DNA from: Dirofilaria immitis
Lineage: Eukaryota > Nematoda > Chromadorea > Rhabditida > Onchocercidae
DNA length: 64,000 nt
Direction: 5' to 3'
Assembly: GCA_024305405.1 (NCBI GenBank)
Contig: JAKNDB010000068.1
Span: 3,906,501-3,970,500, forward strand
This document shows, piece by piece, positions 53,053 through 64,000 of the stretch; position 1 is the first letter of the stretch, and each line of letters starts with the position of its first letter. Under the pieces are notes generated by a model that made no database searches, was not told the DNA's origin, and was given only the letters and a program-made list of their open reading frames with translations. The translations under genes were made by a program, and so were the position numbers.

Positions 53053-56000
53053 ATGCCTTCACAAGCTGGTAAATTTTTATTCAATTTTTCTTTTTTCGTT
53101 TTAATTTAAAATTTTAGATGAAATATTTTGATCAATAATTCAAATTTTAATCACATCAAAGAGCAATGGATTTTTCATTGTAAAATATCTCTGATAAGAT
53201 ATCTTGTATCAATGGAGGAAAATAATACGAAAAATAGCATCCGTCTGTTGAAATTTATGAAACTGATGTCAGTATCGTAGATAGTAAGCAAACAAATATA
53301 CCATATTTCGACTGAAGTAAAAGATATAATCGTACTGTATATTACAGTAAGATTATAGAAAAGACCGATGAAAAGGACAAAATATCATGCTACTTTTTAT
53401 ATTCATAATTGAAATTTCATGTAATTTTTGATAAATTAAAATAAAATTAGATAACAATGATATAATGTGCCAAAAATGATTGTACTGACATTGAAAAATT
53501 GCTAATAAGTTGCAATGTGGAATTCCTGAGAATATAATCTAAAGTTTATTATTCTAAGCATTTTATTGCTTGATAAGATTTTTGGCAACAAATTATTCAG
53601 GAATGATACATAATATTTATTTACCCTAAAATGTTACTTGTTGTTGTTAAGAATTTATTGTTATGAAAAATAAATAGCAAAAATAAATATTAGGCTATTT
53701 TTCTTTATGCTCTGATTTCTTGTCACTGATGGAATGACCTTTTATGCCAATCATAATTTGCGAGTTATTAAATTTAATTAAATGAGATTTAATTAAAATT
53801 CATATGATTTTTCGTTCTATTCCATCTCAACTAAGAATTCATAATTGGTTCTTATTAAGTTTCGAATGCTTTATAAAATTTAAGAAATAAATTTTCATCG
53901 ATTTATAAATCGATAAAAAATCATTTTCAATTCGATCAAGACTTATGAATCATATAATTAGATGAATAAATTTGCACGTTTTGATTGATTGAATAAAAAA
54001 AGTTAACAGTCATAAATACTACTTCACACTCTACCAGAGTATATAGTCAAAACTTATTTCACTACAGTACTTATCAGCCGCTACGATACTTACAAACTGC
54101 TACGGTGTCTGCTTATAAGCTACTGTGATAATTGTAAATTATTTATTTTTTTTCGTGTTGTACTGAAGCATTCCCAATTTAATTTAGCGAAATGAGAAAT
54201 AGCTTTAAAAACTTGATCGAATATGAAATTTTCATCAAATTTACTATTATAGCTAATATTTTAGAGATTTTCCGGAATGCGACATTTTTTCTGGAAATAT
54301 TATAAATCTGAGATTTTTTAAACAGATAACAGAAGTCTTAGAGAAGTTCGAATCAATGATACATATTCATGATTCAGAATTATTTAAAATTTATTTTCTA
54401 AATTGACACTTCTTATTCTTTTGTTCTAAACATATATTGCTTTTTTTTCGACTCTCCGGCAGACATCTTAATTAACAGAAGCAAAATTATATTCTGAAAA
54501 TTTAAAAATAAAAAAGTCCTTTAATATAAATATTCCGGATCCCGAATACGTCTACGCTTGCTTTTTTTCCTATTATTCATTTCAACTATTTATTTGAAAT
54601 TAAACAAGTTAATTTGCTCAAAATTTTATAAAATAAACTTGCTGTCTGATAATATTTTATGATTTTATTAATAATTTTTTTCACTGTTGGATGCATGACC
54701 AATTTTTTTACACAAAATTCTGGCCAGTTTACTAATCATAAAATCCAAAGTATTATCGTGCTATGTAACATTCGTACATTTTCGTATATTACGTTTGTTG
54801 GCCAATTCATTAATCATAATATCCAAGATATTATCTTATTACGTAAAACTCGTACATTTTGATCCATTACGTTTACTTTATGAAAGTTAAAATACTAAAC
54901 GATTTTTCATTGTATTATCAAACTTTAAAAATAGACATATTGTTAATTATTTTTCTTTTATAAATACTTCTCCAGATTCCAATTTATTTGTTCACGTTCT
55001 ATTTCTAAAAATTTGTATATAAGTATTGAAGTGTAAGATATTCTCGAAAACGAAATGGTTTCATAATATTTGAAGTTATTTTATTTATTTTTCTGTCTAT
55101 CCATTATATGCATATATGTAGAAACTATAAGTAACACAAAACTCTGAGATTAAATTTATATTAATTTAATATTTGATTATTTGAAAATTCAAATTTTATC
55201 GTTTAAATTAGAAAATTGATTTAATAATAAAATTTAAAAAGTAATTTTTAAATAATAATTTTTAGGTTGGAATATTACGAAAAATTTTAACATTTTGTGG
55301 ATTAATTTGTTTATGCATATTATATTTTTAATTTTATTTATTTGCTTATATCTCGCAGAAAAAATAAAATAAAATAATTTATGCTAAAGCAATAGAAAGA
55401 TAAATTAATCATAGACAAATGGTAGCGATAAATGATTTTGGAAATTTTTGGAAAATATTAAAATTCAAAAATAACTGATAACAAAAATAATATAATTTAT
55501 TCAAATTTATCAATTTTCGGGAGATTACAGATGCGCTCAATACAATAAACTAAATAAATCTGAAAAAAAAAAATAAATCAATAACTTAACGAAATGAAAA
55601 GAGTTTTCAGCAAACAAAGTTTATTCTTATCATTTTAAAAATTGATAATTTGTTCCTATCAAAAATCTTTTGTTAACGCAATTTCTTTCAAAAATTTGAA
55701 AAATTTATATCAATTTTTATTAATTTAAAATTAACTTAACATTCTTTCTAATTTCTTTAATCTTTTTAGAAATTTTCATATATAATTTCGTTTATTTTTA
55801 CATTGAAAGGTTATAGCCTTTCAAATCACTAAGATCGCAATTTAACAGTTTTTTGAAAATTTTACCGTATGCTACTACCGAATCTGTTACAGTAAAGAAA
55901 AAACTTCATTACTTAACAAGTATGAGCTTTTTTACAGTATTCGAATGGTGAAAGTTTTCATTAGAAGTGCAATATTGTTTTGTTACTGTGCACAAGATCA

Positions 56001-57451
56001 CATTTGGAAAGTCGTAAATGTAATTCAGAATTCCTAAACTCGTAAATATGATTCAGGATTTGTGTCACATCTATAAATAATATGCTTCAATAAATAACTT
56101 ATCAGAAAAATATATTCGAGATTGGAGAAAAAATAATAAGAAGATCAGAATGCATAATATTTAACAGATGGTCTATTAAATGATTAATAAAAGAATTTTA
56201 TGAAAAAGTCAATCGGAAAGAAGGATCTCGTAAGGGATGATATTTGAAGATGACCAGATCTATCATTGAATGATGATGACCTTTAAATCTCGAGTTATTG
56301 GCTTTTTGGATCTTTAAAAACGAAACTTGCGAAAATTCCATTAACAGTTTCATTAACAATTATTCATTATAGAACTGAAAGAAATATTTTTATTATACGA
56401 TGAAGAATTGGATGGAAAGATAGATGGTACACAGATCGGTGATGTTGTACGAGCTGCAGGACTTAAACCAACCAATGCTATGGTTGTTAAAGCAAGTGGA
56501 GCTGAATATAAACGAAAAGGTGAAAAGCGTTTGACCTTTGAAGAATGGATGCCAATTTATGAGCAACTCAGCAAGGAAAAGGTTCTATCTTTTTTCCCTC
56601 TCATAATATTTACTTATATTTAATTATCATTTGCCAAAATCATCTCTCATATATATTCAATCTTGAAAATTTATTATTATTTTAATAGATTCATTATTAA
56701 TAAGAATTATTATATTAAATTTTCGGGCATATTTCTTTTTTTTTAAATGTTGTACTATATCTCTTAGAAATCGAGATGAACATGGATAATGATGATAATG
56801 ATAATGAAGATGGTGATGATGATGATGATAATAATGATGATGGTGAAATTTTTAGGAACAAGGAACGTTCCAGGATTTTGTTGAAGGATTGAAAGTTTTC
56901 GATAAGGAAGAATCAGGAAAGGTAGTTGTATCTAATAAATTATTCATATTTCGAATTATCAAATTGATCAAATTTCATTTGAGCATTTACCGAGAAAAAG
57001 AAAATAGTAAAATGATAACTGTATCTTTCAATTATATCTATCTATTTCATTATCAATTGATAAATTCCGCTGGATAATTCATTGTAATCAGTTGAGAATT
57101 TTTAGAAATTACAAATTATTTAAGAGATATTTCGAAATATACAATTAATCAATAATTCGAAAAATCAAATCGATAATTTCCGCTATCATTACAGATTATG
57201 GCAGCAGAGTTAAGGCATGTCTTGATGGCTTTAGGCGAGCGTTTAACAGCTGATGAAGCGGATGAAATAATGAAGGGATGTGAAGATGCGGAGGGAATGG
57301 TTTCATATGAAGGTTAGCAATATTAATCCTTTGATTAGATCAATTGATATTAGTTCTTTAATTAGATCAATCGATCAATCAATCATATTATTTATTATTC
57401 ATTTTAGCATTTGTCAAGAAGGTATTAGCTGGACCGTTTCCGGATGAATAA
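53053..57451 (+). CDS. mlc-3: Essential myosin light chain, MLC-3 type, 150 aa
   Basis: This EF-hand protein wraps the lever arm of myosin heavy chain in muscle. Five exons agree in phase throughout: 53053-53068 (MPSQA only), 56373-56581, 56856-56921, 57195-57312 and 57408-57451, giving 150 aa, the expected size. Landmarks are [83 protein letters not shown] and a [11 protein letters not shown] end. The degenerate EF-hand loops suggest little calcium binding, as usual for this family. The tiny first exon is separated by a 3.3-kb intron, a common place for muscle enhancers in nematode genes (inference). No frameshift is needed. Similarity to worm MLC-3 over the first exons is very strong by eye. 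Confidence 0.96.
54722..54877. repeat. 78-bp tandem duplication in mlc-3 intron 1
   Basis: GGCCAGTTTACTAATCATAA (54722) and GGCCAATTCATTAATCATAA (54800) start two units that both run through ACNTTCGTACATTTT-like sequence to ATTACGTTT. Divergence is about one base in five. Confidence 0.8.
56784..56845. repeat. GAT/AAT microsatellite in mlc-3 intron 2
   Basis: Imperfect GATGATAATGATAATGAAGA and GATGATGATGATGATAATAA triplets end ten bases before the acceptor of exon 56856-56921. Confidence 0.85.
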
Positions 57452-57513
57452 ATCGTTGGATGATTACTGGAAAGAATAAACGTATTACCTGTATTTCACT
57501 CTAATCATAACAA

Positions 57514-57519
57514 AATAAA
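57514..57519 (+). terminator. Poly(A) signal AATAAA of mlc-3
   Basis: AATAAA lies 63 bases after the mlc-3 stop codon. Confidence 0.55.
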
Positions 57520-59280
57520 AAAGAAGAAGAAGAAGAAAACATATATTTTTTTCTTCACTGTTCTTTTCAATGAAATTTCAATTATTTCTAATATTCAATT
57601 AATGAAATAAAGTCAAAATTTTGCTATTGTAATAAACGAATAAATATGTTTGTTTAGAAATTAAAAAAAAACTTTTAAACATCGATCGTTTATATGGCTT
57701 GTATTAATTAAATAAAACTTGGCAATAACAAATGAACAATTAAGAGAAAATTTTAAAATTCAAAGAGAAATCCATATGAATTCATTGATAAATTGCTTCA
57801 TTTCTAATTATTTCAAAAGAAAAAAAGAAATGAAATAATAATTTGCCTATTTTTTGTAAAATGTCTCTTGCCTGCAATTCTATTATTACTTCTCCTCTCT
57901 CTCTCTCTCTCTCTCTTCTTCATAATATTTTCTAATTCTTTACATTTATCAATCTTTAGTTCAAAACATTTTATCATTTTGTAATCTGAAAATTTATAAC
58001 GAAGTTAGGTAAATCCAATCCATCACTCAAAACAAAAAAATTCTATGCAATATAAACATAGCATTGCTATAGCAAATTGTTTTTGTGATTTCCTTTGTTT
58101 AATGAAATTTGCATATTTAAAAAGTTGAAAATGTTAAAGTGAGATTGGACAGACTTTGAATAATACATAAATCAATATACTTTTTATTACTATCCATCAA
58201 ATACAAATAAATTTAAAATTTGTGTTACGTCTTATTGGCTAAATTAAGACTAAATTAATGAATGAACAAAACCAAACAATTCCATGATTGCAGCAGCAAA
58301 GTCTCATCGAGAATTATTAAGGGACCCACCTAAAAGTGTTGTATTGAGTGATAAAATCTTCCTGCATTTTACAGATAAAGAAATGAGATTTAAAATAGTT
58401 TAAAAGAGCAATTAGAATATCGTGATTCAATTACTTATCTCGTTCCGAAGACTTAGATTGCAAAAATTATTTTAGTATACGGTAAAAGAAATAAATCATA
58501 AATCAAAAATAGAAAAAAATAGAATTACTCCGCTGTTCATCACATATATTTATTGAAAATTAAAGCTAATTAATTTACTACTGATTGTGAAAAAGGAAAT
58601 ATCTATCCAAAACTAAAAATATAACATTAATGAAAAATAGAAAATTTAGTCATCTTTGTTGACAGAAGTAATAAAATTGCTTCAAAATTGGACAAAAGAA
58701 ACCACTAATTGGAAAACAAATTCAGTAAAATTATTTATGATTCATTTGGAAACATAACCGACATGAACAATACTTCTTGAAAAAGAAAAAATTAAGCAAA
58801 TATTCCTATCGTACAACGTTCATTCCATTTCATCATAATAGAAAAAAATTCAGCCATCATTTATATCTCATAGTTAAACTGACTAATTTACCATAGCATG
58901 TCTAGAAATAATTTGTGTTTTCCTTGGAACAATAATATATAAAGGCTTTCAGCAAACTTCATCATCGACAAGCTTTATGTTATCTTTTAAAAAGTTCCTT
59001 GTAATACAGAAAGAATGTGCACACAGGATCGTTTTGAAAAATAGATGAAAAAAAAACTACTCAACTTTCTGAGACACTAGATAGTCCAGCATCAAAGGAT
59101 GGATGATTTGATGGCTCAGACTTTTATGCATTCAATCTCTTGTTACATGAACAGTTTGCATAGATATTTTATTATTGCTCTATTCAAGAATTACTTTCTT
59201 AAACTAGCATACAACCAAATCAATAGAGCACAGTTAATCACCTAATGAATATCTACCAACAAACAGAAATAAGACATCCA
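57520..59280. other. Intergenic stretch with a CT microsatellite
   Basis: A (CT)n run of about 30 bases at 57891-57920 is the only clear structure. No coding exon recognised between mlc-3 and the small minus-strand gene. Confidence 0.45.
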
Positions 59281-60478
59281 TCAAGATCGTGCGCTGACCC
59301 GCAAAGCTGTCGCAACGATTTCCTCCTTGCTCTGTGCTTGCAACGCTGCTGTTTTGGCTTTGTTTTTGCACTTCGCGATCGAATGAGTAAGAATAACAAC
59401 AAATACGTATACAATCTGGCACGACCACGGTTTACATAACCTAAAGAAATCAAATGTGATTCAAAAACTGGAATGGAAAATGTCTTAGCATGATGAAATT
59501 AGATGTGAAAATCTTAAGAGCGAAAATAAAAATGATCTAGCAGGTTTCAATCTTTAAACACCATTATATGATGATTTATACGCTTTCATAAAATGCATTC
59601 TCCAACATTCCATTGGATTGTATCGGCAAAGTATATGACTGAAAATATTTATCAAAAATTTTAACAGCTTGAGAAGATTCTTTACTGCTTATACTGCAAG
59701 TGGAACAAACGATACGACATGTGAACAGTAACTAATAGCTCTTAAAATAATCAAAATTTAATAAGAAAAATCTAAAATATATGTAAATTTAATACAGCCA
59801 TAACTTCCTTAATAATTTCCTCTTACGACCTTTATTCTCTCTTCACCTTCATAGCCTACTGAATGCAAGAAAATAAAAAGGAAAGATAATTTCAACTCTT
59901 GTGTAAGATGAAAGAATTGTTTATTGATAAATACTAATGTATATATTCGAATCCATGAATAAAACCAAAGAATATAAAAACCTATCTACCTTTCACAATT
60001 TCCAGAATATCCTAAACTTAAACCATTAATTTGGAAGCGCTCAGAGAACTATGACTGCACAGGTGGCTCTAATCTTATCCTTCTAATAAACCGTTATACG
60101 CTTTGTATCACGAGAATCATTATTCCTTATTGCTGATCGTTCCAAGCAGTTCAAGAACAGTTTTTGGTAGTCACTTAAATATGATCAACTATTTATTATC
60201 CTGCTCACTGTATTTCGACAGTTTAAGAACGACCGTTTGATAATGTTAGCATAAATATAAACAATCAAACTATATAATCATCAATTGTTCTAATAAATAA
60301 GGAGCTTACATGAATGTTCTTTGAGCCAAAATCTTCCTTCCCACCATTTATACATTGGTCGTAAGACCACATTGGTCTTCATCGTATGTACTACCTGACC
60401 ATATAATTGAGATGCCTGACTGGCAACTTGTTTCATCAACGTAAATCCTTGCTTCATAATAATTGATGCTTGGGTCAT
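59281..60478 (-). CDS. Small single-TM protein of unknown function, two exons
   Basis: Exon 1 (60310-60478) starts MTQASIIMKQGFTLMKQ and ends RPMYKWWEGRFWLKEHS at a GTAAGC donor. Exon 2 (from 59440, acceptor CTTTAG) joins in phase and reads YVNRGRARLYTYLLLFLLI, one likely membrane segment, then a basic turn (RSRSAK). As printed the frame continues in a poor Cys/Arg-rich tail to a stop at 59253. If one A is added to the run at 59363-59367, the tail becomes an ordinary sequence (KAKTAALQAQSKEEIVAT) and stops at 59281, about 109 aa in all. I prefer the latter. Length, aromatic/basic N-terminus and a single TM resemble small mitochondrial inner-membrane or ER proteins, but I recognise no family. 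Confidence 0.6.
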
Positions 60479-60520
60479 TTTCACTGAAATTTCAAATTAC
60501 ATTTCACTAACATGCTTAGG

Positions 60521-60770
60521 CGAAGTGAATCCTTGTTTTGTAAACAATAAAAGAAGACTACGGGTAGATGTATTTGATGGATTGTCTTGATGATCGCACA
60601 AGATTCATGAGATTTACGTAACTAATGCAAGTAAGCAATAAGAAGCGAATCCTTGTTTTGTACACAATAAAAGACGACTACGAGTAAATGCATTTGATGG
60701 CCTACCTTGATAGTCATTACAAGATTCACGTAGAGACGAACGAGATTTCCATAACTAATGAAAGTGAGTA
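60521..60770. repeat. 120-bp tandem duplication upstream of the small TM gene
   Basis: CGAAGTGAATCCTTGTTTTG (60521) and AGAAGCGAATCCTTGTTTTG (60641) start two units that share AACAATAAAAGA.GACTACG, ATTTGATGG, CAAGATTCA and AACTAATG.AAGT. They lie 40-290 bases 5' of the start codon at 60478, so they may overlap the promoter. Confidence 0.85.
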
Positions 60771-62024
60771 ATATTTTTCACGACAAAACTTGAAAGGTCA
60801 GACCAATCAGAACAGACATTACGTGATATCTGTCAAAATAATCTATCAAATGCATCGACTCGTAAAACCGCCATATCCATCTACATAATACAATCATCAA
60901 AATAACGAGAACACGCATAACGCTACTCAGCTAATAAAAGCGTGTAACAATTAATTTGAGCTGCAACAGTGGCGAGAGTCTTGCAGTTAGCTCCGATGCA
61001 TCACTTCAAATTTCAAATTTTTGATTATTACACGTATTTGACGTGTTTCCTACATATCTCACTTGTACGTGATTTATGCAGTTTGGATGTATTGTCACAG
61101 TTGAGTTGAAGTTTATTTGATTTTGACCTTTCAACTTTGCAAAGGTTTTCAACGAAGATGCGTTAAATCAAATGATACTATTTAACAAGTAATAAGGATT
61201 ATTTTAGGTGTTTGAATTAATTTTCTTAATTCTTATGAATAGTAGTTACGATGGATGAGCTTAGAAAACAGAGAATAATTCTAATCAATAATTCTAATTA
61301 ATTAAATAAAAAATTTTATTCTTACTTCATTTTTAATCTCATAGAAATTTTTTTTAATATTATCTACTCTCCAATACTGTATGCTGCATAGTAATTACCG
61401 TACACTGCATATTTATATGAATTTATCGTTCCATACTTGATGGTGCATAAATTTATTCAGAGAATTAATTGAATAAATTCTACGATATTGTAAATGATGG
61501 TATTGCTAGGGCGAAATAATGAAATTAATTTCAATTGGTTGAAAAAAGAAAACCAATTAATTAGCTTCAACTGATTGTTATATCTGATGCTTCCTCTAAC
61601 TTATCATTATGTTTACAATTCTTGCTATCTCTGCATTCTTATCAGTTTAACAACACTACTCAAGTTGCTTATATTTAGGTGCATTAAACATATACTTATA
61701 TTTATTTATTACTATTCTTTTATCGTGATCTACTATTTGAAATCTTCATATGAGCTGATTGAAGTTATACGAATAAGCAGTAAAGAAATTAGTTTGAATT
61801 TCGAAGATATAAGGTTATTGCGGGAATGCAAAAGAGCAATGAATTTAAGTGCTTAATTAAGTTTAACTCTCGAAATCTTCAAGAATCTTTTCAATTCTCA
61901 TTTCTAAAGTCTTCATTTTACAAATTAATTAGAAACTATAGAACTTATAAAATGAATTAAGTATGAAATTGTGTTACTTCATTTTCCACTCATTTTGTTC
62001 AAAATATTTCAAAAAAATTTTAGG

Positions 62025-63882
62025 ATGGTTCGAGAAAGTAAATCTCAATTAGATTTTGTGAAGAGAGAATTATTGTTACATATGAAAAATCATATCGTTG
62101 CAACGATGAACGCAAGAAGAGAGGTAATATTTTTAATCAAATTAATTTAAAAACGACATTTCTGCGAAATTGACCAGTTTTATACTATAAGTTCAATTAT
62201 TAAATGAAGTTAAACGTATCAGAATTATTTCAAATCTAAACAAAATTGTAAAATAATTTGTTCTACTTAAAATAATTTGCTCTACAAATTAAATTCATTA
62301 CATTTTTTAGAAATTATCTTGTAGGATTTCTTGGTAATTGTTAAGCTGAATAATCTATTAGATTCTTTGAGTACAAAAAAATTTCCCAATATTCTCGAAA
62401 AATATTTCGTGAAACTTATTACTCCATAATATACGGAATCCAAATTTATTTTGAGATCTATGGTGCATTAAACGAATTATTTGATACCAGTGGTACGGAT
62501 TTTTACAATCTCTCTTCAACTGTGAAACACATAAAAATAATTCGGTTGCTGATAAAATGTCTGGAAAAATATAAACCACATCAATATTTGCAAGTATGTA
62601 AATTATGAAAAAAATTATGATAAAATATGTTGACGGAAAGAGATATTTGGTATACTGTAGTTAATTGGCCTCATTTCTAAAAAAACACTAAGGTAGCAGA
62701 ACCCGAAAAGTTATCTGAGAGTAAAATAAAACAATTATTGTGATTAATAAAACAATTGTGATTAATTTTTTTTTAATTAGAGATTTAAGTTCAGTTTTCA
62801 TCGTATTTGTTGTAGAATTTTGGAAATGGAGATTTTTATTATTTATTTTTGACGGTTGTTGAGTTACTTTAAACTATAGTTTTACGAGTTTCAAGGATGC
62901 CTTCTCTGTGTGGAATTCATGTTTAGCTCCTGCAGTGCTCGCCCTTTCTGATCGTATGGAACAACGGAAATACAGCAGACATGCAAAATTACTTGCTGCT
63001 TGTTTATTTGATTCAGATGAGGGTTGTTTTGTTTTTTGGACCCCGAAAAGTTTTTCTTTTAATTAAAAAATGTTTTTTATATTGTATATTGAATAACTTT
63101 GCAATCAAATTTTGATTATTTAGTTGCAGTCAGATTTAATGATCATTCGATCAGTAGTTGATCAATACAAAATTTTTCTTATTTCAAACCTTTCTTCTTT
63201 GTCACCTTACTGTTGATTAGTAAAGTGACTGAAGTATCGAGTATTAAATTTTCGAAAAGATTATTCTAAATCTCATACTGCATATCAGAATGATTAATTT
63301 TAGTACACAAAAGCCATTATTTGCTTGGGACATGTCGTACGATTACATGATGACGACATCCATTCAAGAATATTGCTCACGTACTGGTTGTGCCTTCTGG
63401 GATATTGGTCACTAGCTAAAACACAGGTGTTTCATGAAGAAGATATAAAGCGAATGAACTCTGCTCATAAAGAAATCATTAATGAAGTTATTAACAACAT
63501 CATTCATCTACATACAGGAAAAGTAATGATATGTTGCTTTCTACTCTTTTGAAATTAAAATAATTGCATCAGATATCTCACAGAAAACAACTGGAATTAT
63601 TATGGTACAGTAAAATCTCCTATTTAGAAAAAGTAAGTAAAAGATGAAAGGTTTAGGAAGAACTGAATAATGAGCTATTTCATTAATAAAATCTGTATCA
63701 TCTAGAGTCATTATTCCGGTGATGCATCGTCAGTGCAAGACCATATTCTCAAAACTATGCAGTATTTCGAATCTGTCCTTACGAAATCGAAAGCAAAAAC
63801 CTTCCAGCAATACGAAGCTCAAATTCTTGTTAAACGAGTTTTGATAGCTGCTAGTCATTTTCCATTCGTTGATTTAACACTG
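62025..63882 (+). CDS. Unknown helical protein, 5' part (continues past window)
   Basis: Not recognised. Exons: 62025-62123 (MVRESKSQLDFVKREL, donor GTAATA), 62325-62593 (one base short in the A run at 62375-62381; reads DFLVIVKLNNLLDSL before it and SRKIFRETYYSIIYGIQIYF after it), 62880 to about 63021 (FKDAFSVWNSCLAPAVLAL), 63304-63522 (YTKAIICLGHVVRLHDDD, LGYWSLAKTQVFHEED) and 63706-63882 (HILKTMQYFESVLTK, QILVKRVLIAASHF). The last two join in phase 0; the edges of the third exon do not fit in phase. The composition (amphipathic helices, no TM, no signal peptide) suggests an alpha-helical solenoid. A GTAAGA donor at 63883 shows that the gene continues to the right. The first ATG may not be the true start, since an acceptor lies one base before it. 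Confidence 0.6.
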
Positions 63883-64000
63883 GTAAGACATCTTCTAGTT
63901 TGAGTTTTGTCGATTATATTTAATCACAAATACATATGCAAATGAATTGAAAATAATTCTTGGTTAGGAATATGTTTAATAACTAATTTTAAGAAAATAA

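Noticed and set aside
54659..54862. 67-codon open frame in mlc-3 intron 1
   Set aside because: It translates the 78-bp tandem duplication; the repeat explains the apparent internal protein repeat.
1..64000. CRISPR arrays, tRNA or rRNA genes, transposases, reverse transcriptases, bacterial operons
   Set aside because: I looked for regularly spaced direct repeats with unique spacers, cloverleaf-like G+C-rich blocks and mobile-element proteins and saw none. The tandem arrays have no spacers, and the only bacterial sequence is the secA piece.

Overview
The window is nuclear DNA from a nematode, very A+T rich by eye, with intron-rich genes whose introns end in short T-rich acceptors (TTTCAG or TTTTAG). 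The best clues to the organism are a myosin light chain of the C. elegans MLC-3 type, a ZEN-4/KIF23 kinesin, a candidate chemoreceptor-like membrane-protein cluster, and a short broken piece of bacterial secA embedded in nematode intergenic DNA. The secA piece looks like the nuclear Wolbachia insertions known from filarial nematodes, so I infer a filarial worm. No species can be named from sequence alone.

Layout. 0-3.5 kb (minus): two multi-pass membrane protein candidates, the first running off the left edge. 3.8-12.2 kb: gene-poor DNA with minisatellites and a decayed direct copy of part of the zen-4 gene (9.76-10.75 kb). 12.2-13.6 kb (plus): a three-exon gene of unknown function. 14.7-19.9 kb (minus): complete 17-exon zen-4, the kinesin-6 of centralspindlin. 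22.9-24.6 kb (minus): a secreted C-type-lectin-domain protein. 27.2-30.8 kb (minus): a SETD3-like SET-domain methyltransferase in seven exons. 33.7-36.5 kb (plus): a complete six-exon, four-repeat annexin of 322 aa. 38.1-40.7 kb (plus): a single-pass membrane protein of unknown function. 41.4-41.65 kb (minus): the secA fragment. 43.3-50.3 kb (plus): a phosphoinositide phospholipase C with PH, EF-hand, X, Y and C2 regions. 53.1-57.5 kb (plus): essential myosin light chain mlc-3, whose first intron is 3.3 kb. 59.3-60.5 kb (minus): a small one-TM protein. 62.0-63.9 kb (plus): the 5' part of an unknown helical protein that continues past the right edge.

There is no operon-like pathway. The genes are unrelated housekeeping, muscle, signalling and secreted functions (cytokinesis, protein methylation, membrane binding, IP3 signalling, muscle contraction).

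A striking pattern is that at least nine exons lose frame by exactly one missing base at a homopolymer or in a short run, usually inside a conserved motif. The simplest reading is a draft assembly that under-calls homopolymers. The affected genes should not be called pseudogenes on this sequence alone.
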